Shown piece after piece: positions 17,988 to 26,971 of a stretch of 59,022 bases of DNA. Under the pieces are notes generated by a model. It was not told the DNA's origin and did no database searches. It saw nothing but the letters and a program-made list of their open reading frames with translations. Origin of the DNA: Saprospiraceae bacterium (lineage in GTDB: Bacteria; Bacteroidota; Bacteroidia; Chitinophagales; Saprospiraceae). The translations under genes were made by a program, and so were the position numbers. The stretch spans positions 1 through 59,022 of the forward strand of contig JALWSS010000112.1 of the NCBI GenBank assembly GCA_026993525.1, in the 5' to 3' direction. How positions within the stretch are numbered: the stretch's first letter is position 1; every line of letters begins with the position of its first letter.

Positions 17988-19226
17988 ATGACCCGTTACC
18001 TCCAGGAAAAAGTTTCCAAAGCGCCGGTATTCCTCAACAAACCCTCACCGCTGTTGGGCATGGTGGTGGTAGTTCCCTGTTGCAACGAGCCGCACCTGCT
18101 ACTCAGCCTGATGGCCTTGAAGCGTTGTCAGTTGCCGGACTGCGATGTGGAGGTGATCGTAGTGGTCAATGACGGAGAGCATGCCCAACCGGCAATCAAA
18201 CAACAAAACCAGGCGACATTCCATCAGGCCGTAAAATGGGCCCGGCATAACAGCAACTCCCGTCTCCGCTTCCTCATCCATTACGAAGCTGATATGCCGA
18301 AAAAGCACGCCGGTGTGGGCCTGGCCCGCAAAACCGGCATGGACGAGGCTTGTTTTCGCTTCGCAAAAGCCGGACTGGAAGACGGCATCATCGTGTGTTT
18401 TGATGCCGACAGCCGTTGCGACGAAAATTACCTTCGGGAAATTCACCGGCACTTCAATCAGCACCCCAACTGTCCCGCTTGCAGCATTTACTTCGAGCAC
18501 CCGCTGAGCGGCGCCGACTTTGAACCCGAAGTGTACGAAGCCATCGCCCGATACGAGCTGCACCTGCGCTATTACATCCACGCCCAGCGCCTGGCCGGCG
18601 TGCCACATGCCTTCCAGACCATTGGTTCCGCAATGGCCGTGCGCAGCAGCGCCTACCAGCAACAGGGCGGCATGAATCGCCGCAAGGCCGGAGAAGATTT
18701 TTACTTTTTGCACAAATTCACACCCCTGCCAGGCTTTGCAGAACTAAGCAGCACCAGGGTCATTCCCTCTCCCCGTCCTTCCGACCGGGTCCCCTTCGGC
18801 ACAGGCAAGGCCGTCGGTAAAATTCTGAAAAACAATGGCCGGCTGTTCACCTACCACCCCGAAGGATTCCGCCAATTGCGCAGCTTCCTGCAACAGGACC
18901 TCTATAGCACCCCCCCACCGGAGCTAAAGCTACCCCCCCTCATCGGGCAGTTCCTCGCTTCGCAAAATTTTTCTGAAAAGTGGTCGGAAACAAAGACACA
19001 CACCGCATCTGAGCAGTCCTTCAGGCAACGCTTCTTCCGTTGGTTCGACGCCTTCATGGTGATGAAATACGCCCACTTTGTCCGCGACAACGGCTACCCC
19101 AATGTGCCGGTGGAAGAAGCTGCAAACTGGCTGGCGAGGGAGAAAGGACATACCGCCTCCGGGCCAACAACCGTCTGCTTACTGAACTGGTACAGGGCAA
19201 TTGACAGCGGAAGAAAATTTCATTAA
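17988..19226 (+). CDS. GT2-family glycosyltransferase, apparently soluble
   Basis: GT-A fold enzyme of 412 residues: MVVVVPCCNEP starts the nucleotide-binding domain, and the metal-binding motif is CFDADSRC (Asp139, Asp141) with a following GEDFYFLHKF stretch. There are no clear membrane segments. The length and the NEP.LL...L pattern resemble hypothetical GT2 proteins of Bacteroidota. The start was set at the ATG just after a -7 box. Two copies of the GCTTCGCAA motif lie in it in different frames. The acceptor is unknown; the acyltransferase and other GT2 nearby suggest envelope glycolipid work, which is only context. Confidence 0.8.
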   Translation: MTRYLQEKVSKAPVFLNKPSPLLGMVVVVPCCNEPHLLLSLMALKRCQLPDCDVEVIVVVNDGEHAQPAIKQQNQATFHQAVKWARHNSNSRLRFLIHYEADMPKKHAGVGLARKTGMDEACFRFAKAGLEDGIIVCFDADSRCDENYLREIHRHFNQHPNCPACSIYFEHPLSGADFEPEVYEAIARYELHLRYYIHAQRLAGVPHAFQTIGSAMAVRSSAYQQQGGMNRRKAGEDFYFLHKFTPLPGFAELSSTRVIPSPRPSDRVPFGTGKAVGKILKNNGRLFTYHPEGFRQLRSFLQQDLYSTPPPELKLPPLIGQFLASQNFSEKWSETKTHTASEQSFRQRFFRWFDAFMVMKYAHFVRDNGYPNVPVEEAANWLAREKGHTASGPTTVCLLNWYRAIDSGRKFH

Positions 19227-19402
19227 AAGATTGACACAGTGGCCATACTATGACCATAGCAAAACTATTCATGATACTTCACTGATCAATGTGATGCCAT
19301 GGTTTTAGGATTATCACTTAACAATAACACCATATCCGAAAAATATTTTTTTAGCCATAAGTTATTGTCTTTTATAAATTTAGCCTACCTTGGCACAGTG
19401 CT

Positions 19403-19416
19403 TATCCAATTGGATA
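19403..19416. promoter_or_regulatory. Candidate operator palindrome TATCCAATTGGATA
   Basis: A perfect 14-bp palindrome about 90 bases upstream of the small membrane protein gene, placed just downstream of a near-consensus -7 box (TACCTTGG at 19386-19393). The remainder of 19227-19505 is AT-rich and shows no gene. Confidence 0.35.
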
Positions 19417-19505
19417 GACGAAGGTTGTAGCATTGAAATAAACGACATTCGTATATTCCACTCCTGTCAATACGCAATTAGTCCTGCAAACAAGAGAAAT
19501 TGGCA

Positions 19506-19859
19506 ATGAAAACATTATTGACAATTACAGGATTGATCAATGCAATTTACATGCTGGCAGACGGTGTATTTGTTATAATAAACGGAAAATACATCGGACC
19601 CGAAAAGCCAGGACCATGGTCAAAAATATTCACAAGCCTGAATATTGATGTATTCAAGCTCGGACCAATGTTCATTATTTTTGGATTGCTATGGTTTTTG
19701 TTCGTTTATGGGTTACTGACCTCACAAAACTGGACTTATTGGTACGGAATAACCTTGTCAATTGCAACTCTGTGGTATTTGCCTATCGGTACTTTCATTT
19801 CGATCGGAGTTATCGTGTTATTGCTTGTTTATAGAAACAAATTTGGAATATGAAATCAT
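19506..19859 (+). CDS. Small hypothetical membrane protein
   Basis: About 115 residues with three hydrophobic segments (about 1-25, 50-70 and 80-110), ending in YRNKFGI just before a TGA within the 19850s. No family is recognised. The base composition is visibly AT-richer than in the neighbouring genes on either side, which suggests acquisition by transfer. I chose the ATG at 19506 over a TTG two codons earlier. It may be a truncated or complete small integral membrane protein. Confidence 0.55.
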
Positions 19860-19897
19860 TCGTAGCTGATTTCAGAAAATAGAATCCTCATAAAAAA

Positions 19898-20044
19898 ATG
19901 TACGGGCAGAATGAAAATATATTTGAATTCGACAACAAAGACGAAGCAAAGGGTTGCAGCAAATGTCTTGAATTTATGTCTGACACAATCGTTGTTACTT
20001 TTTCTGAAAACCATTTCATTGAAGAATTACCATTTAAAAAATAA
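19898..20044 (+). CDS. Possible 48-residue hypothetical protein
   Basis: ATG at 19898 to TAA at 20042-20044. The product begins MYGQNENIFEFDNKDEAKG and has a C-S-K-C pair followed by a hydrophobic strand and an acidic end. It is AT-rich like its neighbours. It could be a genuine small gene or the remnant of a longer one. The stretch 20045-20256 shows no further gene. Confidence 0.3.
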   Translation: MYGQNENIFEFDNKDEAKGCSKCLEFMSDTIVVTFSENHFIEELPFKK

Positions 20045-20256
20045 ATCAATGAAAGATTACTTCTGAAATTCAAGTATGTTTCTTTTTGCTCAAAACGGAG
20101 TAACTTGAACAGAAATCCAGAATTTGCTCCAGAACCCTATCTCCCTATCAAAAATTGAAGACAGCGGCTGATATTTCAAAACCCTTACAAGCCTGACAAA
20201 GGTGGATCCGAAATTCAAAACAATCACAAGAAGATACAAAACCCCAAAAGCAAGAA

Positions 20257-20355
20257 TATACTCAAAACGAAGTGGTTAGGGCCGCCATCCCGATCTCTCC
20301 ATCCACACTTGACGAGAGTGACCGGTTATTCTCAAACCACTTAGAGTCGAGTATA
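20257..20355 (+). mobile_element. MITE-2 copy 1
   Basis: 99 bases from TATACTCAAAACGAAGTGG to the matching end CCACTTAGAGTCGAGTATA, with ACACTTGACGAGAGTG inside. Relatives are at 21953-22093, 46530-46633 and a half copy at 42371-42419. The ends are imperfect inverted repeats. This copy and the one at 21953 lie on the two sides of the symporter gene in opposite orientation. Confidence 0.8.
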
Positions 20356-20490
20356 GAAATGAAAAATTAGTAACAAATTGAGTGTCAGAAAGCAGGCAAC
20401 ACTGTATAACCGATAATTGCTTCCTTACGTCAGCAGCTACGGTTATCCAAACCGTGAAATTGAAATGTTTCATTCAATCAATCGTAAGGA

Positions 20491-21897
20491 ATGGTAATTA
20501 TAATCAGCATCTTCGCATATCTGATATTCCAGGTCATATTGGGGCTGTGGATTTCCCGAAATATTGCTTCGGAATCAGACTATGTATTAGCGGGCAGAAG
20601 CCTGGGGTACACCCTAACAACTTTTGGGATCTTTGCCACATGGTTTGCGGCAGAAGGCATTATGTCAGCCACTGGGGCAGTATATGAAGGAGGAATTCCT
20701 GCAATCACTGCCGAACATATCACCTGGGCATTTGGAATTATCGTATTAGGTATATTCTTTTCCGTGCGATTGCGTAAGATGGAGCTCACTACATTTGGCG
20801 ATTTGTTCAGAAACCGATATGGCAGATTAATTGAAAAACTGGTAACCTTCATCCTGATTCCCCCTTCACTTTTTTGGATCGCAGGACAAATCAGAGCTTT
20901 TGGCGTGGTAATATCAGGTTTTTCGGACATAAGCATCACTGTTGCTGTTTCGATAGCTGCTGCATCAGTAATAATATACACCACGTTTGGAGGCATGCTG
21001 GCTGATTCCTACACCGATCTGATTCAGGGGCTAATGTTAATCCTGGGTCTGGTATTATTGGTGGGATATATGGTTGCCGATGGCGGCCTCCAGGTTTTAG
21101 ACAGAATCCCGGTTGAGCACTTTCAACTGTCATCCTCCGACGCACCAATTCTCGGACGGATTCAATCCTGGATGATAGGTATATTCGGAACCATCATAGC
21201 CGTAGAACTGATAGCAAGAATTCTCGCAGCCAAATCTCCAAAAGTAGCAAAATGGTCAACCATTATGGGTGGTGTGCTATTTATCATCATTTTATGTTTA
21301 CCAATTCTGATGGGATTTGTGGGAACGCACCTTTTTGAAAGCCTCAAAGATTCTGAACAACTCATAATTTTACAGGCAGAACATTATATGCCTACCGTCC
21401 TGTTTATTTTATTTCTGGGAGCGCTTGTTTCCGCTATCTTATCAACGGTTGACAGTTCATTGCTGGCAATTGGTTCTTTATTGGCCCATAATGTTGTACT
21501 ACAAATTGTTAAGAACCCAAATGAAAAGAAAAAGTTGTTTGTAAACAGGTTGATGGTTGTAACTATAGGAGTCCTGGCTTATATCCTGGCTATAAGCGCT
21601 GATAGCGTCCATCAAATCGTTTATGCAGGTGCATCTATAGGGACAGCAGGAATCGTAGTCATATACCTCTTTTCATTTCAGAGTAAATTTGGTGGCAAAT
21701 GGGCAGCATTAACTTCTCTGTGTCTTGGCATAATTATCCCGCTCGTTGGAGATCATTTTGTCAACTTTATTGCTTACCCATACCTGACTGGTTTTGTCCT
21801 GGCTTTGATTGGATATGTGGGTGTTGGATGGTGGGAATACTCCTTTCAACGAAAAAATCAATTGAGCAACGCCTATAAACCTTTGGATAACAAGTGA
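20491..21897 (+). CDS. Sodium:solute symporter family (SSS) transporter
   Basis: Inner-membrane, Na+-coupled uptake protein of 468 residues with about twelve to thirteen hydrophobic segments. Family marks include ESDYVLAGRSLGY near the N-terminus, the ATWFAAEGIMSATGAVYEGG segment and GGMLADSYTDLIQG. The AT-rich composition differs from the surrounding core genes, and the gene is bracketed by inverted MITE-2 copies, so recent transfer is likely. The solute (sugar, amino acid, proline or similar) cannot be deduced. Confidence 0.92.
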   Translation: MVIIISIFAYLIFQVILGLWISRNIASESDYVLAGRSLGYTLTTFGIFATWFAAEGIMSATGAVYEGGIPAITAEHITWAFGIIVLGIFFSVRLRKMELTTFGDLFRNRYGRLIEKLVTFILIPPSLFWIAGQIRAFGVVISGFSDISITVAVSIAAASVIIYTTFGGMLADSYTDLIQGLMLILGLVLLVGYMVADGGLQVLDRIPVEHFQLSSSDAPILGRIQSWMIGIFGTIIAVELIARILAAKSPKVAKWSTIMGGVLFIIILCLPILMGFVGTHLFESLKDSEQLIILQAEHYMPTVLFILFLGALVSAILSTVDSSLLAIGSLLAHNVVLQIVKNPNEKKKLFVNRLMVVTIGVLAYILAISADSVHQIVYAGASIGTAGIVVIYLFSFQSKFGGKWAALTSLCLGIIIPLVGDHFVNFIAYPYLTGFVLALIGYVGVGWWEYSFQRKNQLSNAYKPLDNK

Positions 21898-21952
21898 TTA
21901 AATCAGGCCAAGTGTTTGTAATTGAAGACACCGAACAAACATGAGGGGCTTT

Positions 21953-22093
21953 TATACTTGACTCGAAGTGGTTTGAGAATAACCCATCACTCTCGTCAAG
22001 TCTGGATGGGGAGTTTGGGTCCCGAATCCCGAATCCCGAAGAATTTCGGGACGGGATCGGGATCGACGCCCAAACCACTTCGTTTTGAGTATA
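21953..22093 (-). mobile_element. MITE-2 copy 2
   Basis: 141 bases from TATACTTGACTCGAAGTGG to CCACTTCGTTTTGAGTATA. The central hairpin slot, which is a GGGCGGC/GCCGCCC palindrome in other copies, is here occupied by nested CCCGAA/TTCGGG palindromes. Downstream, 22094-22487 contains no confident gene: two short frames (28 and 35 codons, the first very basic) and an AAAAACCTTTC repeat just before 22487. Confidence 0.8.
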
Positions 22094-22487
22094 ACCACCC
22101 GGCCAACAGCGAATTTGAAATGCTACTTACCGACAGTAGCTTTGTGCCATAACCAAAGTTGCGAAAATGATGAAAAGAAAAAAGCGATCCAGATGTGCTA
22201 AAGTATTGAAACGCTGTAAAAAAGGTGAGCGTTCCAATTTTTCCAGGTATTGAAGAAAGAATGGCCGGCAATTCAAAAACGAATGTCCATCCCCAAACAA
22301 CATCAACAATGATTCGAAAGCCGACAAGCGTAAAAGCTTGCATCCACTTGTGGAACGGAAACGGCTAAAACGGTTTTTATCCTGGTACTCCCACTGCCTT
22401 TCCAGGTATCGAGGGAAACGCCACTCAAAAAAACCACGAAAAACCTTTCAAAAAAACCTTTCAAAAACATCCTCAAAAAACCTCCCC

Positions 22488-23117
22488 TCATGGTTTAATA
22501 AAAATCCTCGGATGCCTTTTGTCCAGGCCCTGGCGATAGGGGCCCTGGATTATCAGGTTTTCCGGGTGCCAGTCCCAGGCATCGGGGTTGTAGATGCCGG
22601 TGAAGCTGTAGATGATGGCGGTGCCGGGGTCCAGGGCCGTGATATCGTTGCCGGGATTGGAGTTGACGGAGTTGGGCAACTGGTTGAAAGGGTCATCGTC
22701 GGGCATGAGGTACATCCATTCGGGGTACTGGCCTTGTTTGGCTTTAAAGGTAAAGAGCAGGGTTTCTTCTCCATCCTGCAGCACGATGGGCGGATCGGCC
22801 GTCATCATTCCGAAGGAGATGTAATCGCCGTTGGGGTTTTCTTTGGGGGTGGGCACGAAGGCATTTTGTTCCCATGTTCCGGAAAAACTGCGCAGGTCGA
22901 AAAAGCGGGAGCCGGGCGGCACCACCAGGGTGACCTGACCGGAGCCGATGATGGTAAATTTCGGGATTTTGACACCGGGTTCCGGCCGGGCGAAAACGCC
23001 CCATGCCGTGCTGTCAGGAAGCCATTGCAGCTTGAACTGAACCTGAGCGGTAGCACTGTTATTTGCGAAGAGAAAAAGAAAGAGTACAAAGGCTGTGAAA
23101 GCTTGCACGGTTCTCAT
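22488..23117 (-). CDS. Exported hypothetical protein
   Basis: 209 residues with a signal peptide ending near SATAQ (residue 25). The remainder looks like a beta-rich domain: FKLQWLPDSTAWGVFARPEPG, a VTLVVPPGSRFFDL strand pair and an acidic DDDPFNQLPNSVNSNPGN loop. Similar openings are seen at the start of large secreted proteins of Saprospiria, but I cannot assign a family. No type IX sorting tail is visible. The gene runs in the same direction as the lipid kinase downstream and is not clearly part of its operon. Confidence 0.65.
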   Translation of the reverse strand: MRTVQAFTAFVLFLFLFANNSATAQVQFKLQWLPDSTAWGVFARPEPGVKIPKFTIIGSGQVTLVVPPGSRFFDLRSFSGTWEQNAFVPTPKENPNGDYISFGMMTADPPIVLQDGEETLLFTFKAKQGQYPEWMYLMPDDDPFNQLPNSVNSNPGNDITALDPGTAIIYSFTGIYNPDAWDWHPENLIIQGPYRQGLDKRHPRIFIKP

Positions 23118-23206
23118 AATTCCAGGCTTTTTAATCGTGATTACGGGACTACACCAATTGGGGGGGGAACTAGCTCAAAAAAGGCAACATTGATGCCAAG
23201 GGAGGC

Positions 23207-24133
23207 TCAGGAGAGTGCGGCCGATTCAGCCTCTGCTCCGGCTAAGCTCTCAGGGTAGGATCCGGGAGCCATCACCAGCAGGCTTTTGGGAACGATTCGG
23301 ATTTCTGCCGGGCCATCCAGGTCGTACCCTTCTCCATCGAGGTGAAAGGCTGCGGGGCCTTTGGGTTGCAGGGTCACCCGCTGGCAGGTGTAACACTCCA
23401 CCAACGGACTTTTGTGAAAGGAATGGTTGAGAAAGCGCCAGCTTTCCAGCAGGTAGCGCCATTTGGGTGCCTTGTTCACGATGAGCACTTCCAGTTTTCC
23501 ATCGTTGAATTTTGCCGGAGGCACGATGGTGAAGCCATAGCCGTAAACGGGGGCGTTGGCCACCTCTACCAGAAAACAAATGCGGTGCAGCTTGCGGCCA
23601 TCCAGTTCCATATCCACATCCAGCATGCGGTATTTGAAGGACTCGTTCAGGGTGTAGAGGAAATATCCGATAAAGCCCCGCACCCGGCTTTGCCTGAATC
23701 GCTTCGCAACGAGGGCATCAAAACCGATGCCTGCCAGGTTGACGAAGGGAATGTCGTTGAGCAGGGCCGTATCTATTCGGATGAGCCTCCCACTGTTGAG
23801 GAAAGAAATGGCCTTCGGGATGTTGCGGCCCATGCCCAGGTGCCCGGCAAAGCCATTGCCGGAACCGCAAGGCAAAACGCCCAAAGCCGTGGAGGTATGC
23901 ACCAGGCTGCCGGCCACTTCGTTGACCGAACCGTCGCCGCCACAAGCCACCACCATGTAACAACCGGCTTCGGCTGCCTCGGCAGCCAATATGCGGGCAT
24001 GACCGGCGTATTCGGTATAGCACAATTCATAGTCGTACTGCTCCAGGTCGAGGTTCTCCCTGATGAGCTTCGGCAAATTCCGCTTTCGGTTGTTGCCCGA
24101 AAAAGGATTGGCTATGAATCGCACTTTTTTCAC
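23207..24133 (-). CDS. YegS/DagK-like lipid kinase
   Basis: Phosphorylates diacylglycerol or a related lipid at the inner membrane. The DAGK catalytic motif is CGGDGSVNEV (residues 64-73), preceded by FIANPFSG and followed by LPCGSGNGFAGHLGM. At 308 residues it is the usual size. Its start is GTG at 24133, which overlaps the upstream gtrA-like stop codon (GTGA), so the two are translationally coupled. A GtrA partner points to lipid-linked sugar or lipid recycling work at the membrane. The 89-base gap to the exported protein gene is G-rich and has no feature. Confidence 0.92.
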   Translation of the reverse strand: MKKVRFIANPFSGNNRKRNLPKLIRENLDLEQYDYELCYTEYAGHARILAAEAAEAGCYMVVACGGDGSVNEVAGSLVHTSTALGVLPCGSGNGFAGHLGMGRNIPKAISFLNSGRLIRIDTALLNDIPFVNLAGIGFDALVAKRFRQSRVRGFIGYFLYTLNESFKYRMLDVDMELDGRKLHRICFLVEVANAPVYGYGFTIVPPAKFNDGKLEVLIVNKAPKWRYLLESWRFLNHSFHKSPLVECYTCQRVTLQPKGPAAFHLDGEGYDLDGPAEIRIVPKSLLVMAPGSYPESLAGAEAESAALS

Positions 24134-24540
24134 CTGAATACGAAATAGCGAAAGGTTAAGAAGTTGACCGTGAGGCCGATAGCACTGGCCACGATGACCT
24201 TTGACCAAAGGTAGGGCATGTGGTATGCTTCGGTGATCAGCCACACGCCCAGCGTGTTGAGGTAAATGCTGAGGCCCGAGGCCAACGCATACCGCACAGC
24301 CTGCCAGGTCCAGCGTTTGTCACTGCGCTTGAAGGCCCAGTGGCGACAAAGTAAAAAGCTTGTGAGCGCACCACAAAATGCCCCGCCGGCATTGGACCAA
24401 ACGTAATAGACCCCTGCAACTTCCGTGAGGAGAACGGTGACCAGAAAATCAACCGATGTAGCCGCTATGGCAGCACCCTGTGCCCTCACCCAGGAGGTGA
24501 AGAAGGACACGGTGCGGGTTGATGTTTTGGTTCGTTCCAA
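24130..24540 (-). CDS. GtrA-family membrane protein
   Basis: 136 residues with four hydrophobic segments (about 22-40, 45-62, 80-100 and 110-132), fitting the GtrA family, whose members are thought to help move or present polyprenyl-linked sugars across the inner membrane. Hallmarks are SVDFLVTVLLTE, GAFCGALTSFLLCRHWAF and NFLTFRYFVF. The stop overlaps the start of the lipid kinase by four bases. An octamer array begins just upstream of its start, separating it from pgpA. Confidence 0.9.
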   Translation of the reverse strand: MERTKTSTRTVSFFTSWVRAQGAAIAATSVDFLVTVLLTEVAGVYYVWSNAGGAFCGALTSFLLCRHWAFKRSDKRWTWQAVRYALASGLSIYLNTLGVWLITEAYHMPYLWSKVIVASAIGLTVNFLTFRYFVFR

Positions 24541-24549
24541 TAGATGATG

Positions 24550-24600
24550 ATTTGAGGAAATGAGGAACTGAAGAACTGAAGAACTGAAGAATTGAGGAAT
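24550..24600. repeat. 8-base tandem array (GAACTGAA type), left of MITE-1 copy B
   Basis: Five to six units of GAACTGAA/GAATTGAG between the gtrA-like start and the MITE-1 element. Confidence 0.8.
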
Positions 24601-24833
24601 GAGTCCACTGCAAAAACCCCCAATTCATTAATTCCGACGGAAATTTGAATGCTCACATGCCGGACGGAGTCCGGCTGGATGAGGCACCGGACGTCCCGAA
24701 GGATTTCGGGAGGCGCCAGCAGTGACGCTGGTTCCGGACTCCGTCCGGGACCATATCTTGTCGGACTCCGTCCGACTTATGTTCAGATGAAGTTACATCT
24801 TTCGACGAGGATATAACTTTTTGCAGTGCTCTC
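24601..24833 (-). mobile_element. MITE-1 copy B
   Basis: 233 bases bounded by GAGTCCACTGCAAAAA and TTTTTGCAGTGCTCTC, inverted relative to copy A. The interior follows copy A closely, including the GTCGGACTCCGTCCGAC hairpin and the GTTACATCTTTCGACGAGG stretch. It lies between octamer units on both sides. Confidence 0.85.
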
Positions 24834-25014
24834 AGGAATTGAGGAATTGAGATTTTGGGGCTAGCTCTTTCGATTCCTCTCCCGACGAATGTCGGGACTC
24901 AATTCCTCGATTCCTCGATTCTTCGATTCTTCGATTCCTCGATTCCTCGATTCCTCGATTCCTCGATTCTTCGATTCCTCGATTCCTCGATTCCTCGATT
25001 CTTCGATTCCTCAA
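24834..25014. repeat. Opposed 8-base arrays with GCTAGC centre, ending in the pgpA stop codon
   Basis: A short GAATTGAG stretch leads to GGGGCTAGCTC, then a CCCGAC/GTCGGG palindrome, then about seventeen units of CGATTCCT/CGATTCTT. The last unit supplies the TGA stop of pgpA on the minus strand. Confidence 0.85.
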
Positions 25015-25499
25015 TTAGCAAAGAATTCATTTGCGAAGATAAACAAGTGCAAAAGGATGCCCGAATAGATGCCCGCCAGCACATCGTCGGCCATGACGCC
25101 CCAGCCGCCTGGCAGGGCTTCGGCCCGTTTGATGCCGAGCGGCTTCCAGATGTCAAAAATCCGGAACAGGACAAAGGCCGCCAGCAGCCAGGGCCAGGTC
25201 AGTGGGATGCCGAGCATGGCCACCCACAATCCCACCATTTCATCCACCACCACTTTGGACGGGTCATGGCCCCATTCTTCGGCCAGTGCATTGGCGGCGG
25301 CCACGCCCAAACCGCCGAAAAGCAGGATGAGGGCGAGCAACCAGTGGGTCTTGAACCCGCTGCCCGAAAAACTTTCAGGCTGCCAGATATGGAACAGCCA
25401 CAGGATCAGACAGGCCAGCGCCGCCCCCATGGTGCCGGGAGCCAGCGGACTGTAGCCCGCTCCGAATCCTGTGGCTATGAGCTTCCAAAAATATTTCAT
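25011..25499 (-). CDS. pgpA: Phosphatidylglycerophosphatase A family protein
   Basis: Membrane phosphatase of 162 residues. The family blocks are all visible: GFGAGYSPLAPGTMG (11-25), DPSKVVVDEMVG (79-90), FRIFDIWKP (112-120) and GVMADDVLAG (134-143). The start is 60 bases after the inositol-phosphate synthase gene, with which it very likely forms an operon. PgpA normally dephosphorylates phosphatidylglycerophosphate; next to an inositol-phosphate synthase in Bacteroidota it may instead, or also, dephosphorylate phosphatidylinositol phosphate. That reassignment is inference from context. The stop codon lies within a tandem array. Confidence 0.92.
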   Translation of the reverse strand: MKYFWKLIATGFGAGYSPLAPGTMGAALACLILWLFHIWQPESFSGSGFKTHWLLALILLFGGLGVAAANALAEEWGHDPSKVVVDEMVGLWVAMLGIPLTWPWLLAAFVLFRIFDIWKPLGIKRAEALPGGWGVMADDVLAGIYSGILLHLFIFANEFFAN

Positions 25500-25559
25500 C
25501 CATCAAACTACCTGTACATTAATGCTGGCCACCCATGTGGTGCTCCCGGGCAGTACTTG

Positions 25560-26867
25560 TTACTGCTCATCGTAATAATAATCCATGCCGAGGTGGGTGA
25601 TCAAATCCTCGCCCATGAGGTGGCGAAGGGTGTTGAGCAACTTCTCGTTCTGAACGAAGATGTCGTGCTGTGGCTTGAGTCCTTCGGCGGCCTGAGGCGA
25701 CTTGAAGTAGAAGGACAGCCATTCCTGAATGCCGTAAAGATCTGAGCGGCCTGCAAGGTCGAGGAACAAGGCAAGATCGAGGACAATGGGTGCTGCCAGG
25801 ATGCTGTCGCGGCAGAGGAAGTCAATTTTAATTTGCATGCCATAGCCCAGCCAGCCGAAGATGTCAATGTTGTCCCAGCCTTCTTTGTTGTCGCCGTGAG
25901 GTGGATAGTAGTTGATCCGTACCTTGTGGTAGAGGTTTTTGTAAAGCTCGGGGTTTTCGTCCGGGTGCAGGATTTGCTCCAGTACACCCAGTTTGGAGAC
26001 TTCTTTGGTCTTGAAGCTGTCGGGGTCATCCAGCACTTCCCCGTCGCGGTTGCCAAGGATGTTGGTGGAGAACCACCCCCGGATGCCCAATGACCGGACT
26101 TTGAGGCCCGGAGCCAGGATGGTTTTCATCAGGGTCTGGCCGGTTTTGAAATCCTTTCCGGCAATGGGTGTTTTGGTCTGTTTGGCCAGTTCGACAATGG
26201 CCGGCACATCGCAACTGAGATTGGGAGCGCCATTGGCATAGGGAATGCCCATTTTCACAGCCGCATAGCAATATATCATGCTGGGTGGAATGGCGGGGTC
26301 GTTGTTGCGAAGGCCTTCTTCCAACTTCCCGATGGAGGAATGAACATCGGAAGCCTCGGTGTAAACCTCCGTAGATCCGCACCATACCATCACGAGGCGT
26401 TCGCAGTTGTTTTCTTCTTTGAAACGACGGATGTCGTCCATCAGCGCTTCGGCCAGTTCCATCTTGTTTTTACCCTGCTTCACCCAGGTGCCATCCAGTT
26501 TCTTTACATACTTTTTGTCGAAAACGGCCTTCATGGGTTTGATGGCTTCCAGTTCGGGTTTGAGTTGGTCCAGCAGGCGCTGGTCCAGCACCTGTGCATT
26601 GGAAGCAGATTCATACATGTTGTCTTCGAAAATATCCCAACCACCGAAAACGACCTCGTCAAGTTTGGCAAGAGGAATGAAATCCTTTATCAACGGATTC
26701 CTGTTTTCGGTGCGTTTCCCCAGACGGATACGGCCCATTTGCGAAAGCGATCCGATGGGCGCTGAAATGCCTTTGTTTACGGCCAACACTCCGGCAATGA
26801 AAGTGGATGCCACAGCACCCATACCGGGCGTCAGTATGCCCAACTTACCTTGTGGTTCTTTTACCAT
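25560..26867 (-). CDS. ino1: Myo-inositol-1-phosphate synthase
   Basis: Converts glucose 6-phosphate to inositol 1-phosphate with NAD+. The 435-residue chain begins with the NAD-binding strand and glycine loop LGILTPGMGAVAST, and has the conserved NGAPNLSCDVPA, GKDFKTGQTLMKT and STNILGNRDGEVL blocks. I chose the ATG at 26867; the frame upstream passes through the -7 box. It heads a probable operon with pgpA, providing the inositol headgroup for membrane lipids, a pathway known in Bacteroidota. The CDP-alcohol transferase that would join inositol phosphate to the lipid is not in the window. Confidence 0.95.
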   Translation of the reverse strand: MVKEPQGKLGILTPGMGAVASTFIAGVLAVNKGISAPIGSLSQMGRIRLGKRTENRNPLIKDFIPLAKLDEVVFGGWDIFEDNMYESASNAQVLDQRLLDQLKPELEAIKPMKAVFDKKYVKKLDGTWVKQGKNKMELAEALMDDIRRFKEENNCERLVMVWCGSTEVYTEASDVHSSIGKLEEGLRNNDPAIPPSMIYCYAAVKMGIPYANGAPNLSCDVPAIVELAKQTKTPIAGKDFKTGQTLMKTILAPGLKVRSLGIRGWFSTNILGNRDGEVLDDPDSFKTKEVSKLGVLEQILHPDENPELYKNLYHKVRINYYPPHGDNKEGWDNIDIFGWLGYGMQIKIDFLCRDSILAAPIVLDLALFLDLAGRSDLYGIQEWLSFYFKSPQAAEGLKPQHDIFVQNEKLLNTLRHLMGEDLITHLGMDYYYDEQ

Positions 26868-26963
26868 GATACAGAATAGTTTAATGGTGTTTGTGTGATG
26901 GGTGGGTAGGCGATTGGCCCGGATTTGATGACTGAAATTGACCCCACCTGCTAAAAAGCCGCG

Positions 26964-26971
26964 CAAAGGTA
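26964..26971 (-). promoter_or_regulatory. Bacteroidota -7 box for ino1
   Basis: TACCTTTG on the minus strand about 97 bases before the ino1 ATG. The remainder of 26868-27173 shows no gene or clear structure. Confidence 0.65.

Noticed and set aside
21996-22343. 115-codon minus-strand frame after the symporter
   Set aside because: Runs through MITE-2 copy 2 and low-complexity sequence; no family, no promoter.
22338-23258. 306-codon plus-strand frame opposite the exported protein and its spacer
   Set aside because: Opposite a frame with a clean signal peptide; the product is Gly/Val-rich without a domain.
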